A stretch of 64,000 nt of DNA from NCBI GenBank assembly GCA_009667805.1, contig RXON01001631.1, forward strand, positions 59,478-123,477, written 5' to 3'. The DNA comes from Leptobrachium leishanense (Eukaryota > Chordata > Amphibia > Anura > Megophryidae). Position numbers and translations under genes: made by a program. The notes beneath the pieces were generated by a model, which saw only the letters and a program-made list of their open reading frames with translations, searched no databases and was not told the DNA's origin. This document shows positions 1-12,929 of this stretch, piece after piece; positions within the stretch are counted from its first letter, which is position 1; the number at the start of each line of letters is the position of its first letter.

Positions 1-547
1 TGCCCCCCCCATATTACATTCCTGATGCTAAACCTGTGAAAAACCTGTGCTACCTTGCGCAAGCTTCCTATACTTAACGCCAATTAACGACTGCGCTCCC
101 CGTGTTAAGTCCTAGCAAGAATTACCGCAGGGACGCACAAGCCAAAATTTTAGCTACACCTGAAAGCTGCTGCTAAATGATTCTGCATTTGCAAAATCAT
201 ACGGCACCCCTTAAAAACCCCCCTAACTATTAAATCCGATAATCGCCTCGCATCCCATGGTGAAAACGGTGGCCAGATCCACCACTTCTTGTCCTCAGGA
301 GCAGAATGAGACCAGGATCAAATAATTCCCAGTCTCACTCTGCGGCACTGCGCGATCTCGCGGCCCAGAAGTGTAAACCTCCATGGAGTCCTGTGTACTC
401 CAGGAGGTGGTGATTGCTGCAGCGCTACTGCGAGTTTCCCAGTAGTTGGCACTGCATTCCGGGGCAAGGTGCCGAGGTAGCGTCTGCCACGGAATATCAC
501 GCTAACATGCGGAAGCTACGGGGAAACCTGCAGGCACAGATTTTTTT
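1..547. other. Unassigned sequence at left edge
   Basis: No reading frame, RNA gene or repeat that I recognise. The stretch is moderately GC-rich around 340-510 and was checked for the missing first exon of MED19 (proline/glycine-rich, ending in a FYLMREL-like stretch), which I do not see. Its last bases (531-547) form the left copy of a target-site duplication for the retroposon that follows. Confidence 0.4.
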
Positions 548-1517
548 TGTTTGTTTTTTTTTCGGGGGGGGATTGCCACTCATCCGGGTTTCACCTGGCC
601 AGTTTGGGTTTTGTATTCAAGATTTTTATTTTCAATCAAATGGTCACAAATCAACCGACAAGGTTGGCCTCGCAGGGCCAAATATCACACTCAGAAGAAA
701 CACATCAAAGCGAAAGAAACATCAAAAAATAACAGCGACGCATAGCTATATACGAAAAAAAGAGCCGGCAAAAAGTAATCAAGAAGGAAGTGGTCTCCCA
801 GGACCACAACACGTCATCCATTGAATCACATAGTAAAATAGAAATAAAAAGCATAAAACAACAAAACAAATGTCAGCTATAGAATAAAAACTCCGCAATA
901 GATCTGCATATAGCTCAAAAAGGTCTTCAAATAATGGCTCAAAAACAAAGTCCTCAAAAAAACATTTAAAAAAAAACATCCCCATGTGGGGGGTCTCAGC
1001 GGAGCAGAGAAACTCAGCATACGGGAGAAGGAGCAGAAAAAACAAAAAGGGGGGGGACTTATCTGAGAAAAGAAAAAGTAAATAAAAATGGATGGCAGAG
1101 GCCATAATTGTGCCTGCCCTGGCAAATTCCCAGACGGCCTAAAAGACCGCGGGAAGGCCAAGGGGAGTAAGTGGCATCCGTCTCGGGTATTCGAGGGCCA
1201 AACAGGGCACCAGGCCACGGCTGCACCCCCCAAATGATCCCGGAGTAGCCATCAGGAACAGAAAGTGTGGGGAGGGGAGACTAAAATAATATATATATAT
1301 ATATTTCCTCTAACCAAGGAAGTATCCCTCCTTTTATATTAAAAAATAAAATTTTATTTCATATAGATAAAATTAACATATTTCGTTTCTTAAAAAATAG
1401 TCATCCAATAAACATATCGGAATAACCAATTTACTGTTAAGTTCAAGCTGGTTACCATTCAATTTCGTTTTCAGTTAGAGTGCATGAGGACCTCACTCAC
1501 TTGTTGCACCCAATATC

Positions 1518-2497
1518 TTACAAGCTATTGATGGGGTTTCCACACTCTAAAGTTAAATTTCTACTTCTGAAACGTTTATACGTGGTTTCATCATTTAGTA
1601 CATTTAAAGTCATTTGTTCATATCCTTCTTTAGACATTACCACGATGTTCCCTCCTTTGTCTGCCGCTTTAATAATGATTTTCTCGTTTGATCGTAATTC
1701 GTTTAATGCAATTCGTTGTTGTTTAGTGAGGTTGTTACTTGTTTTGTCACCCATGGTTTTAGAATCTATTTCCTCAATTTCTTGACACACTAGTTTAGAA
1801 AAAAAGGTCAATGTTTTCATTTTGTTCAATGGAAAGGGTAAAGGTACTTTGTGTCTGTAGTGAAGTATGCATTATTTGGTCAGAGTTAAATTGTTCAATC
1901 TCTTCGAGTAATTAAATCATGTCTTTAATGCATTGATCCTCCTTAACTGTCAGACCCAACTGTTTGAGTCTGTTCTGTTCTGTTCCTTGATTGTATGATA
2001 TTTATGTAGTGCCAATTTTCTTGAAAATAAATTAATATCCTTAGTCCATGTGAATTTGTTAAACTGTGGAGTAGGAACAAATGATAGACCTTTTTGTAGC
2101 ACTTCAATGTGCTTCTCATTCAATTGCAATTGAGACAAGTTAATAACCTCTGTTTGATTTATATTTAACGATTGCTTCTGGTAGTTCTTTGTTTGCGGAA
2201 TTCTCTGGTTCTCTGTTCTTGCGGTTCCTCCTAAAAAAGATAAATTTTTCTTTAGAATCCCCCTTGTTGCAGGCTTATACGATGTTCTTTCAGTATCTGA
2301 TTCTGAGGAGTATGCCTCACTAGTGGAGTAGTTCCAACGTTTACTTTGATTAATATTTCTAGATGGTTTGAATACTTTATTTCCTTGTAATCCTGTAAAT
2401 CGCGCATAAATTTCCTATGTTTATGTGTTTTAAGTTCTGTTTCAAATATTTCAGTCTGTAGTTTAAATTTAGCCTCTAGCTGACCACGGGAATCCAT
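1518..2497 (-). pseudogene. Penelope-like reverse transcriptase, N-terminal fragment
   Basis: Three short minus-strand frames (2252-2497, 1950-2138, 1518-1829) together resemble the N-terminal part of Penelope-like RTs. The most diagnostic stretch is IIIKAADKGGNIVV followed by a YEQM/L..D..TYK block just upstream of where RT motif 1 would lie. The middle frame has the LQKGLSFVPTP-like motif also typical of this group. The frame ends where the terminal repeat begins (about 1555), so the RT palm and the GIY-YIG nuclease are missing. It is broken by frameshifts and is non-functional. Confidence 0.65.
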
Positions 2498-2522
2498 AAT
2501 TGAACACTAATGGAACCCAATT

Positions 2523-2606
2523 AACCACTTGGCTGGACGCGCTCAGCGCGTCCAGCCAAGTGGTTCTCCTGTGCTATGGACGCGCTGAGCGCGTCCTAGC
2601 ACAGGA
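2523..2606. repeat. Two back-to-back GC-rich perfect hairpins
   Basis: 2523-2565 is a palindrome with 21-bp arms and a 1-nt centre (arms start aaccacttggctggacgcgc). 2567-2606 is a second palindrome (tcctgtgcta ... tagcacagga). Both centres share the ggacgcgct/agcgcgtcc core. Confidence 0.9.
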
Positions 2607-3683
2607 GGCAGCAATCGGCTGGGATTCCGTCCGATTGCTCCGCCCCCCCGGTGCGGGCTGACATCTTGGATGTCAGCCCAGCACTCCTGGACCCCGGCAG
2701 GGCCATTTAGATGTCATGTAATTCAGGCGCCCCCCCACGTGTGCGGAGGAGGTGCCTGAAAAGGGAGGGGGGAGGTCCTTCGGACCTCTTTCCCTTCCGA
2801 TCCCCGGGGGCCAGATGGGTTAAGGAAGGCACTGTTTGGAAGGGCACAGCCTGCCCTTCTAAACGGTGGCTGACATTAACCCCTGGGGAGCCGGGTCACG
2901 ATTCAGCGCTGAAAAGCGCCGGATCGTGATCCTCTCCCGGAGCTGGCCGACATCTTGGATGTCGACCAAGCCTCCGGGAACTCCCCTTGAGGACTGGCGT
3001 AATTATGCATAGCACGATGACGCCAATCCTGGAGTTAACCCCCTACCTGCCAACAATGGTGGATTTGAACCCCCTATCTCCCGATTTGTGGCAGCTAGGG
3101 GTTAATGTTTGATTTCGTTGGATCAGCCAGAGCATGGCCTTTCCAACGATACCAAACTTGACCATGTAAAAAGTTTTTTTTTTTAAAAAAAATTAAAAAT
3201 ATTAAAAACAAATTAAACTTTAATTTTTTGTTTTGTTAATGCAGCAATATTGTTCCCATTTCAATTATAATGTGAACAATGATGCTGCACTAATGATTTT
3301 TGTATGCAGTGCATTTGTTAAAAATAGTGACATTTTCCCCAAAAAAAGTAACGGGTCCCCATTTCTAATTTTTTTAACAAGCGCACCCCATAGAAAATAT
3401 ACCCACAAATTCTCGCATGTTAAAATGTGAAAAAAACACTTTACACATTGTAAATTATTGAAAATTCAAATTTTATTGAATTTTTATAATATACAGACCA
3501 GACATGACGTATACATATAATAATGACATATTATGAATCTGCCGAGTCTGCCGGAAAGAACGATATATAATATGTCTGGGTCATATATTAAAATATGGCT
3601 TCAAAACGCGGTTAAACATGATGAGCGAAAGCGGTAAAAATTACCTCCGCACAGAGGTGTGAAATGCCTCAGCAGCGAAAGGG
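2525..3683. mobile_element. Non-autonomous piggyBac-like MITE flanked by TTAA
   Basis: TTAA is present at 2521-2524 and at 3684-3687, and removing the element rejoins the surrounding Penelope-like sequence. The right end reads, outward to inward, ttaaccctttcgctgctgag, which resembles piggyBac-type CCCTTT ends. The left end starts ttaaccactt, so the terminal repeat is imperfect. There is no transposase frame. The left end carries two consecutive GC-rich hairpins (2523-2606). Confidence 0.55.
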
Positions 3684-3744
3684 TTAAAGGCTGATAGGAA
3701 GGTGCCAATACCTATTTAAACAGGTCCTGAAGACCGGATCACTA

Positions 3745-3795
3745 GAGCTGCTGATGAAACTGCTGTTAGTTCAGCAGAGAAACGCGCGTTGAGCG
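3745..3795 (+). ncRNA. Hammerhead-like ribozyme motif (Penelope type)
   Basis: CTGATGA at 3751-3757 is followed by a 6-bp stem II (3760-3765 pairing with 3772-3777, loop ttagtt), then GAAA at 3779-3782 and cgcgcgtt. This is the catalytic-core order of minimal hammerheads known from Penelope pLTRs and related repeats. The stem II closing position is a mismatch and stem I is not obvious, so activity is uncertain. Confidence 0.5.
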
Positions 3796-4257
3796 GTTTG
3801 TTGTTAATATAACAGAATATCGTTATGCATTGTTAATAAGACATGAATCAAAAAAATATATTTATATACGCTAATTTATCATGCCTGTGAGGCTCTCAAT
3901 GTTTATTTACGGATGGTTGTGACATCCAAGGCTTGAGTTCGATATTGACTGTTTCAGCACGGTGTCTGAGATTAATTAAATCAGTTAAAAGATTTGCCTG
4001 AATTGAAAGAAACCTATGGGTGGCTAAAGATAACAGTGAATTAATGTTGTGCACCCATATTTCAGAAGTAGAAATTTAACTTTAGAGTGTGGAAACACAA
4101 CTCAAGTGAAGTGTATGAAGCAAGTTTTGGAACGGTGTAGCAATCAATAGCTTGTAAGATATTGGGTGCAACAAGTGAGTGAGGTCCTCATGCACTCTAA
4201 CTGAAAACAAAATTGAATGGTAACAGCTTGAACTTAATAGTAAATTGGTTATTCCGA

Positions 4258-4632
4258 TATAGAAAAATGTCGGCAGATAAGAACCTTTCGGCCCATCTAG
4301 TCTGCCCAATTACATGGATACTTTACCTGGATTTATCTTTTGTTTAGGATAGCCTTATGCCTATCCCATGCTTGCTTAAATTCAATTACTGTTTTGGCCT
4401 CTACCACTTCAACTGGAAGGCTGTTCCATGTATCCACCACCCTCTCAGTAAAATAATGCTTCCTGATGTTACTTTTAAACCTTTGCCCCTCTAATCTAAG
4501 ACTATGTCCTCTTGTTTTGCTACTTTGTTTCCTTTTAAATATACTCCCTTCCTCTACCTTGTGGATTCCCTTTACGTATTTAAATGTTTCTATCATATCT
4601 CCTCTGGCTCGTCTTGCATTCATAGTGGTGAA
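4258..4632 (-). pseudogene. CR1 LINE, 3' tail with end of ORF2
   Basis: The minus-strand frame at 4333-4623 matches the last roughly 95 codons of CR1-clade ORF2 (RTRGHSLRLEGQRFKSN, then WNSLPVEVV and WDRHKAILNKR, then stop). The 3' UTR ends ttcggcccatctag...gacatttttc. A ttattccg duplication is visible near both edges (around 4248 and 4635), so it is a 5'-truncated insertion into the Penelope repeat. Sister copies are at 25515 and 59566. Confidence 0.8.
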
Positions 4633-5007
4633 TATTATTCCGGTGTGAATGATGAATGCAACATAGAATCATCATATGGATACAAACAAGCTCACATGTC
4701 AATTAATTGCTTGACAGTTTTTGAATAATAGACAAGACTGACACTGTCGGAATATTGAGACCAAAATGTGTTAGTGACTTGCGTTTGGCAATTCATTATC
4801 TGTTTTATTGGATTACTTTTTTAAGAAACGAAATAAGTTAAAATTAAATTTTTTAATACAGTTAATTATTTCATATAAGGAGGGATACTTCCTTGGTTAG
4901 AGGAAATAACATATTGTAACGTGTTCAATCACTGTATCCCAATCGCAAGTTCTCATACTGGGGGCGGTTTTTATCGTCTTCGGATATTCTAAAATTATAT
5001 ATATATA

Positions 5008-6623
<1,616 letters not shown>

Positions 6624-6647
6624 ATTTATATATATATATATATAAGA

Positions 6648-7791
6648 CTCAGCTGGTAGAAATAAAGTAATCTGGAGGGAAAGAAAAAACTTCAACTTAA
6701 GGAAAATAAAGGTTCACGCTACAAAATTCTATAAAGGCAGCAGGAAGTGTCTCAAATAGGTAAAAACTTGTCCCCAGCCGGGGACAGCAACAGAAAGTCC
6801 TCTCAATCAGCCGAATGAAGAGGCAGAAAGTCCACGAAGTAAGGGCTCCCACTGGAAAAGACGGGGGGCCCTCAGCCAGCGTCCCGAAATGGCAGCAGGT
6901 GTGGCCCAGGCAGGGTGATGCAGAGCAGGCCATGCCAGGCAGAAGACCCAGGCCCAGAATGAGACAGCATGGCCGGCAGGCCAGGTAAGCCCTTATCCGC
7001 CCAGCTACCAACATCAACACCGTGGCCACGGGTGTCATCTCCAGCATACAATGCGCGGGGGGTCAGCGGAGGGTATCACAGAAGTCTCCACGGCAGGCGG
7101 CAGCGAGTCCCCATCGTGCCGCCCCGTAGAGGGTGGAAGGTCGACCATCGGTACAGCTCCCGGGTTCTCCGTCCCGCACACCGTCCCCTCCGGGGCAACC
7201 TCCAGGTACCTCATCTCGCGTGTGGGGAAGGCCTCTTCCAACCGGGGAGCCGGCGGCTCCCCGCACCCACGCAGAGTGGCTATCATCCTGCGCCAAGTCC
7301 CTCTTCTAAGCAGCTCCAGGTCGTTGTCCCCCAGCAGTGCCAAACAGGCCTCCAGGCCTGCTATCACGACAGCCTCTCTTCTAGTGGAGCAGGGGGAATG
7401 ACCCGACATCGGACCTCCGCAGCATCATTCTTCTCGTGCGGCGGATGGGAGACAGGGGCCCTCTGTCTCCGGAACACTCCTCTCGTGCCTAGCCGGGGAT
7501 GTACCTGCAGGGAGGCTCAGCAAGGAGGTGATTGGCGCCATGTGGTAGACCCCCATGATGGCTGCCGGCAGCACCTAGCAGCGGCGAAATGGCCGGCGAA
7601 CGGTAGTCTCTGGTCCGGTGGGGGGGGGGCAAAACGGGCCCCGGGCAACTCACCCCCGGTGGCCAGCTACTCAGAGTATACAGATGCAAAAATCTCAGCG
7701 TAAAAGGGTGTCTAGGTATCCGCAAGCGAGAAAGACGGGTCGGAGCGCCTGAGACACACGTCCTTCCTCATTCGCAGCTGGCCACGCCCCC
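6648..7791 (-). other. 5' part of retroposon copy A with putative small ORF
   Basis: On the minus strand the open frame at 7035-7409 includes AGLEACLALLG followed 12 residues later by RGTWRRMIATLRGC. The same arrangement appears in the copies near 47050-46950 and 20900-20825 (both minus). I know no named domain with this pattern. Frame 7489-7725 covers part of the 5' UTR or N-terminus. The whole is presumably a decayed ORF1-like protein gene of the retroposon. Confidence 0.45.
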
Positions 7792-7807
7792 CAGGCACAG
7801 ATTTTTT

Positions 7808-9346
7808 TCTATCAACTCCCCCAATTTAGAGAGAAGAACAGAATAGGACCTGTAGTTGAGGTCAGCAGAGGTTAATAGGTAACTCCTCTGTCTATATTAT
7901 TTATTCTCCTGGTATAATGTTTCTTTAATTTCTTCATCCTTCTTATTTTGTTAGTAACCAACCTCAAGATATGTTTTATCAGTTTGACACCACTTAGGAC
8001 AGAAAGTCCTCACGGGAGAGCACACTGTGATGGTGATAATAATAAGACTCTAATACTTATCTTAATGTCACAAGTGTCAACGAGCAACATCAGCCTCTTC
8101 TCAGACCAATAATAAAGTCAATCCATTGTACATGAAATATAAGAATAAATAAAATACACATTGGTACAGTATTGTTAATTTTCTTTTTTGGAAATTTTCC
8201 TTATGGTCTGCTTCCCTCCTTTGGGGGTCCTGGTGACCTAGAAGTGTTTCAGTGGAGCTGGAGGAATGTCAGAGAGGGCATGATCCCCCTTATTGGTCAC
8301 ATGTGCCTATACTGAGCCACTTATTCAAAGAGGCTCAGATTATGTGAGTAGAACTACTGTCATACCAGTGAATATTACACGCAGGTCTATGCTATTGGCA
8401 TTTTTCTCTTCATTTGAGGTTGGAAGCGAGCTTGTAAGATTGAAGTGCACCCAAGAGAACATCATTTCGGTTACGTGGGAGAGGGCCCCCCCCCCATTCA
8501 AGTGGCCACAGGCTTGAAAACCGAGCCATATTAGGCTCCAGCTTTGTGAGTGTACCCATCTATATGCTTATTGATCAATTGTGTGGAATTAACAATACTG
8601 TACCATTGTGTATTTTATTTATTCTATTTCATGTACAATAGATTGACTGTATTATTGGGCTGAGAAGAGGCTGATGTTGCTCGTTGACACTTGTGACAAA
8701 GGATATTTGCAGTCAAAAACATTTTTGCATATATCTACTGCTAGCAAGCAGTAGATATATGCAAAAAGTTAAAAAAAAAAACGCTGCAAGAGCAGTTTAA
8801 ACTTGCCTCCGATCGCCGTCACGCTCACGAGCTGAATGTCCTTTACGGCCCGAGCGGACGCAAAGGATCTTGGGGCGCGCGCATGCGCAGTACTCATTTT
8901 CGGCCGTGACGCGCAAGGTAAGTCTATGGACGCCGGATCGCAGGGACGCGCCTGCTGACACCGTGGGACAAGAAGAGCCAGAGGTGTCAGCGCTGGATCC
9001 GAGACCTGCCGCATCACTGGAGAAGAGGGTGAAAAGAAGAGGAAAATCACAAAAAGAGACATCATTTAAGGTAAGTGCTTTAATTTACATTGGGGGAGGG
9101 AAACCGTCTCATCACTATCACAGTGTGCTCTCTCGTGAGGACTTTTTGTCCTAAGTGGTGTTCTATTTATTGCATGTGAGAGATACACATGGGTGGATGA
9201 GCTGTACTGGTGGATTTTATTTTCAGATGTCAGTAAGAAACTTTTTTTTTCTGTGATGAATCAGTGTTGAGACCCTATAGGGTCTAGTATATATGTACTA
9301 TCAGTTTGATATGGTCCTTATTTTTTTTCTTCTATTTCTTATACAG
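7808..9346. repeat. Nested inverted repeats in MED19 intron
   Basis: There are two concentric inverted-repeat pairs. The outer pair is 7988-8033 with 9105-9158 (ccacttaggacagaaagtcc against its complement). The inner pair is about 8070-8190 with 8580-8698 (tcacaagtgtcaacgagcaa against its complement). No transposase is present. This looks like foldback-type or nested non-autonomous DNA elements. The tail up to 9346 leads into the splice acceptor of the next MED19 exon. Confidence 0.7.
8723..8766. repeat. Near-perfect 20-bp-arm hairpin
   Basis: The stretch around tgcatatatctactgct, a short centre agca, then agcagtagatatatgca forms a hairpin with arms of about 20 bp and a tiny loop. It lies between the inner and outer arms of the larger inverted repeats. 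Confidence 0.85.
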
Positions 9347-9469
9347 GGCTTTCTGACCTGACCGGCAGCGTCAATCTCATTGTACATTATAACCTGGAAC
9401 ATTCCTTTGGTAAATTCTGTGGCAAAAAAGTAAAAGAAAAGCTCAGCAATTTTCTTCCTGACCTCCCAG
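9347..9469 (+). CDS. med19: MED19 coding exon (first visible)
   Basis: The exon encodes LSDLTGSVNLIVHYNLEHSF, then GKFCGKKVKEKLSNFLPDLP. This is the conserved MED19 core that in human reads LTGSTNLITHYNLEHAYNKF and continues into FCGKKVKEKLSNFLPDLPG. Acceptor atacag precedes 9347 and donor gtgagc follows 9469. Two bases complete a codon from the upstream exon and the last g completes Gly in the next one. MED19 is a subunit of the Mediator coactivator in the nucleus. It links the middle/hook region to RNA polymerase II and to regulators such as REST together with MED26 (known for the family). The exon for the proline-rich N-terminus is not found in the window. Confidence 0.95.
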
Positions 9470-10182
9470 GTGAGCAGGCGCTGGGCGCGTGTCTACAAAA
9501 TTAAAAGCACTTTATTCACTTTGACGGTCGGAAGTCTGGAGACACAATAATGTCATGTTTTTGTTAACAGGGTGTTAGGATAAAAATTCCTGTTTCCCCA
9601 TTTTGTTCTAGTCGTTTGCTCTTATATTCTTATTTCATTTTCATCCAGGCATTTCATTATTTAGCTATACTCTATAATCAAGAGTTTTAGGAATCATATT
9701 CAGAAATTCTTGATGAGAAAGAAAGAGCACAGCGTGTTGATGAATCACATCTTTACTTCGTTCTTTCTGACTCCGGTTCAGAGCTGCATACATTTTATTA
9801 CAGACATGTACGTCACACAGTTAGGACACAGCCTCTTAATACATATGATTGGATAAACATTTAAAACTGCATTCTTCAAATCTCAGACAAAGAGCTTTAA
9901 CTCAAGATTCATCAATCACTCTTAAACTAGACATTTAGGCTTCTTGCCACATCTGGTTTAACTTTATCTCTGGTCATTAAGAACAATGGGACCTTTAAAA
10001 CTCCTAGACTTAGCTTCTCTAGGTCAAATAGGTCACATCTGGTGGTCATTTAGGTTTTTTCAAATATCATGAATACACAAAGAGCTTTACAAATGTTGAC
10101 AAAACGAATGGAAAGATTGTATCAGAATTTGGTTTGATTCAAGAATATGAATTTACACATTTAAAATATTTTAATCATAACA
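9470..10182 (+). other. MED19 intron, left part, no element identified
   Basis: AT-rich intron sequence. The 9660-10100 part has the look of an old LTR-like or interspersed repeat (polyadenylation-like motifs and a tattggat-type box on the minus strand), but I found no partner copy in the window and no TSD, so I leave it unassigned. Confidence 0.4.
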
Positions 10183-11641
10183 TAGGGTTATTCAGAGAGC
10201 ACTAAAATGTCATTGACATTTCGGAGCTCTCGTTCCCTGCACTTCGGCTAGTCAGTTTCACCGAATTCATCGCAGGGTCCCCCAAGTGCAGGGAGCAAAT
10301 CGCCGAATCGATCTGAAAAATAGTCGATGAACAGGTTAAAAAAAAAAGTGCATAATACAGAAAAAATGGCGTTGCACCTGATCCCCACCGGGGCGGCTGC
10401 AACCACGAGCTATATGCAGCCCAGCAACATGTATAAAACATGTAGAAAGCTGGTGTCTGGCGCTTGCAAAAGTTCGTTCTTTAAATCCAGTCAAAAAATT
10501 CAATCAAAACATTCTAGGTCCGCTTAGCATCTCATCCACAGATTTGATTGAAGACACATGAAAATAAGAAGAAAAGGAGAATATTTTGTGCAGAATCTTA
10601 GCACATAATTTAGGTAAGCATGCCAAAAAAGGAATACTCACATTTAGGGGTGCCAGTTGTAACAAATAGGCACCTAAACGTAGGCAAATCAGTGAATTTA
10701 TATATCAGGGGCACTGATTCCCCTGTGTAGGTAGGACAACCAAAGATCCAGGCGCCGTAGAGATGTACAATAAAAGTACCAGACAGTTTGGAATCAACAG
10801 AATACGCTTGAATAGAGTCGGTCAATCACAAGTTTATTAGGAAACTTAGATAAACACCTCAAACGCGTTTCGCTACAAGAGCTTCATCAGTGAGTGAAAA
10901 ACATAACAAGAAAAAAAAGTGTCATCTGCGCTTATCCCTATAACACTGTGTGAAACAAAGCACAATTAGAGGTTTTAGTTTACTTGACTGGCCGCTGAAG
11001 TTTTAAGCTCACCTGGTGCGTCAAGGCATCTCCAGTAAGACGAGTCCTGCCTAATGAAGCCAAAGGCTGCTCTCTAGCAAGCCACATATGCTCATGGAGG
11101 ATTTGTTTCTGGGAGGGTATAAATAAAAGCCCACCAGTGTTCATGACTGAGAAGCAGCATGAGCATATGTAGAATAAATAAAAGGTCTGTTACGGGAAAA
11201 AACCACGCCATATTTTAAAAATAATTTTGGGGGAAAATTTTTTCGCTGAACAAATCAAGAAAAATGCCTAAAAAATAAAGAGACTTTTTGCTACAAGTGA
11301 AAAGAATAAACAGTTGAATAAATATTTAATAAAGACGGGGAATATTTTTTTAAATTGAAACCTATGGGATTCGTCTGTTTAAAGCTGCCGAATGAAACCA
11401 CTGAAAATCCAGGGCATTTGACTGACATTTCGGTGCTGTTCGGTGTTCTCTGAAAAGATTAACCATTACTTCTCTATGGGGGATTTCACTGCTGCTGAAG
11501 ATCACCGTATTTTGCTGGCAATTTGCCAAAATTTGGCGAACTGCCTGTTCTCTGAATAGCCGAATGGCCAAGAAATGGCACCGTATGGGGAAATTCACCG
11601 TTTGATGCAGTTTCAGAGCCAATTCGGCTCTGAATAACCCT
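10183..11641. mobile_element. Non-autonomous DNA transposon with AGGGTTATTCAGAG ends
   Basis: The left end agggttattcagag (10184) and the right end ctctgaataaccct (about 11629-11642) are inverted copies. Subterminal sequences rich in cattcgg/ccgaat are also arranged inversely. No transposase frame is present. Shorter elements with similar ends lie at 17403-17584 and 27060-27209. A Penelope/retrozyme-like segment with a hammerhead-like motif (about 10600-10910) sits inside it. Confidence 0.55.
10858..10895 (-). ncRNA. Hammerhead-like motif, minus strand
   Basis: On the minus strand CTGATGA (10890-10884) is followed by a 3-bp stem II (gct/agc, 5-nt loop), GAAA (10871-10868) and cgcgtttgagg. 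The core order matches minimal hammerheads of Penelope-type repeats. Stem II is short, so activity would depend on dimeric folding, if any. Confidence 0.45.
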
Positions 11642-11679
11642 GTAAATGGCCTTCTGAGCTTTTTGAAGCTGCCAAGAAT

Positions 11680-12335
11680 TCCCTTTTTTATTTATTCAAG
11701 TTTTCAAAGAAAAAACAACAGACATTCTGCAGACTCGCAGGACCGTAAAATGTCACTTAGATCAAAATATGTGAGAACGGAAATCTAAAAGCAATGCAGA
11801 GGTCTATACATTTTATAAACTAAACCATGTACAGGACGGTCGGCTCGGATGACACATACACGGATCTTAGAAAATTTCCTATCCGTCCGTGTTCATGTGA
11901 AATAAAACCGTTACACGTATATAGAAAAAAGAAGGAAAGGGAGGAACAGAACTAACAGCAGGGGTGGTAAGGGAGAAAAAGTGTGGTCAGTGGAGGGAGG
12001 GGAGAAAAAAGTGAGGATTTGCGATCTCAAATGGTGTCATCTGATGGAGTGAGCAAAGCCCTAAAACGAGTAGTGGAGGAAGTCAAAATCCACCTGGACC
12101 ATATGGCTATGTACTTGCCAGTGGTATCAAAGATCAGTTGCTCCAGTGTGTGGAGGTCTTCCATTCTGGTCATCCACAATGATAAGGGGGGGGGGGCTCA
12201 CAATCTGGTTCCAATATAGAGGGATAACACCCTTGGGCACGTTTAAGTATGCAAATTACCATAGAGTTTTTGTAGGTGTGTGTCGAAAGAGCAACATGAT
12301 GGAGGAGTATGGAAGCAGGAGTAATTATTATTATT
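11680..12335 (-). mobile_element. L1-type LINE 3' end (C-terminal ORF2 and 3' UTR), left piece
   Basis: Reading the minus strand, sequence near 12190-12010 translates to the extreme C-terminus of an L1 ORF2, followed by a 3' UTR with the ggtcctgcgag block and ending aataaataaaaaaggg near 11690. It is the continuation of the fragment at 16658-17070; the LTR element between them interrupts the LINE. It is 5'-truncated and non-functional. Confidence 0.65.
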
Positions 12336-12370
12336 CTTCATTTATAAAGCGCCAGCATATTCCGCAGCGC

Positions 12371-12929
12371 TGAGTGCAGCGGTTGGTGAAGTGAGCCCAT
12401 GATGCAGTGATTGTAGGAGTCATGTAGGTTACAGGCCACAGAAGGTTTATTAAAGAATAAACAAAACAAATAGCAAACTGATGAGTCAATATCAGGCAGG
12501 CAACAGACTGTGTATGCTGGTTCCAGGGTTTGCTGGGAAGCAGGGGTCCACTTGAGAGCGGGGGTACCCTGGACAGCGGGGATGCTTGAGAGCAGGGGTA
12601 CTTGACAGCGGGGATACACTTGACTGGACCACTGGAGGGATTCAGGTTCAGTAGCAGGGAGCTTCAGGAACAGGACTGGTTGTTTGCACTTCCAGAAACA
12701 TTAACGTTGAAGCCCTGATGGAAGGGTGGGGTCCCTCTTTTAAGCAGGCTTCATTAGGCGAAAGAGAGTACACCTGAAGGCACCAATGCCGGAGCTGAAC
12801 AGCCAGATAGAGGATCCTGTAATCTGAATACAGCATAAGCAGATGAATAACAAACAGGTACAGGGAAGAAAGGGGCTGCCAGGGGTTTTAGGTGTGGGCA
12901 CGAGTTTAGACAGTGTCTGATTCCTGACA
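12371..12929 (-). repeat. Left LTR copy
   Basis: It is collinear with 14941-15037 plus 16191-16657 (shared blocks: gagcccatgatgcagtgatt, aaacaaatagcaaactgatg, gaggatcctgtaatctgaat). Its outer end is missing about 10 bp relative to the right copy. Confidence 0.75.

Larger units (their letters stand above)
1290..4905 (-). mobile_element. Penelope-like element with inverted terminal repeats, rearranged
   Basis: The sequence cctctaaccaaggaagtatc at 1306 recurs as its reverse complement near 4880-4900, and the homology runs inward on both sides (1306-1555 against roughly 4085-4905). This gives terminal repeats in inverted orientation, a known arrangement for Penelope pLTRs. Between them lies a minus-strand reverse transcriptase N-terminal region (1518-2497). 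A TTAA-flanked MITE (2525-3683) and a CR1 tail (about 4258-4632) have inserted into it. A hammerhead-like motif sits at 3751. The catalytic RT core and GIY-YIG endonuclease are absent, so the element is internally deleted. Confidence 0.65.

Noticed and set aside
779..1233. Minus-strand frames of 108 and 118 residues
   Set aside because: They lie in the 3' UTR-like part of retroposon copy A and are low-complexity Phe/Leu-rich readings of A/T-rich DNA.
6969..7703. 244-residue plus-strand frame
   Set aside because: Antisense to the retroposon's minus-strand motif-bearing region; open because the DNA is GC-rich.
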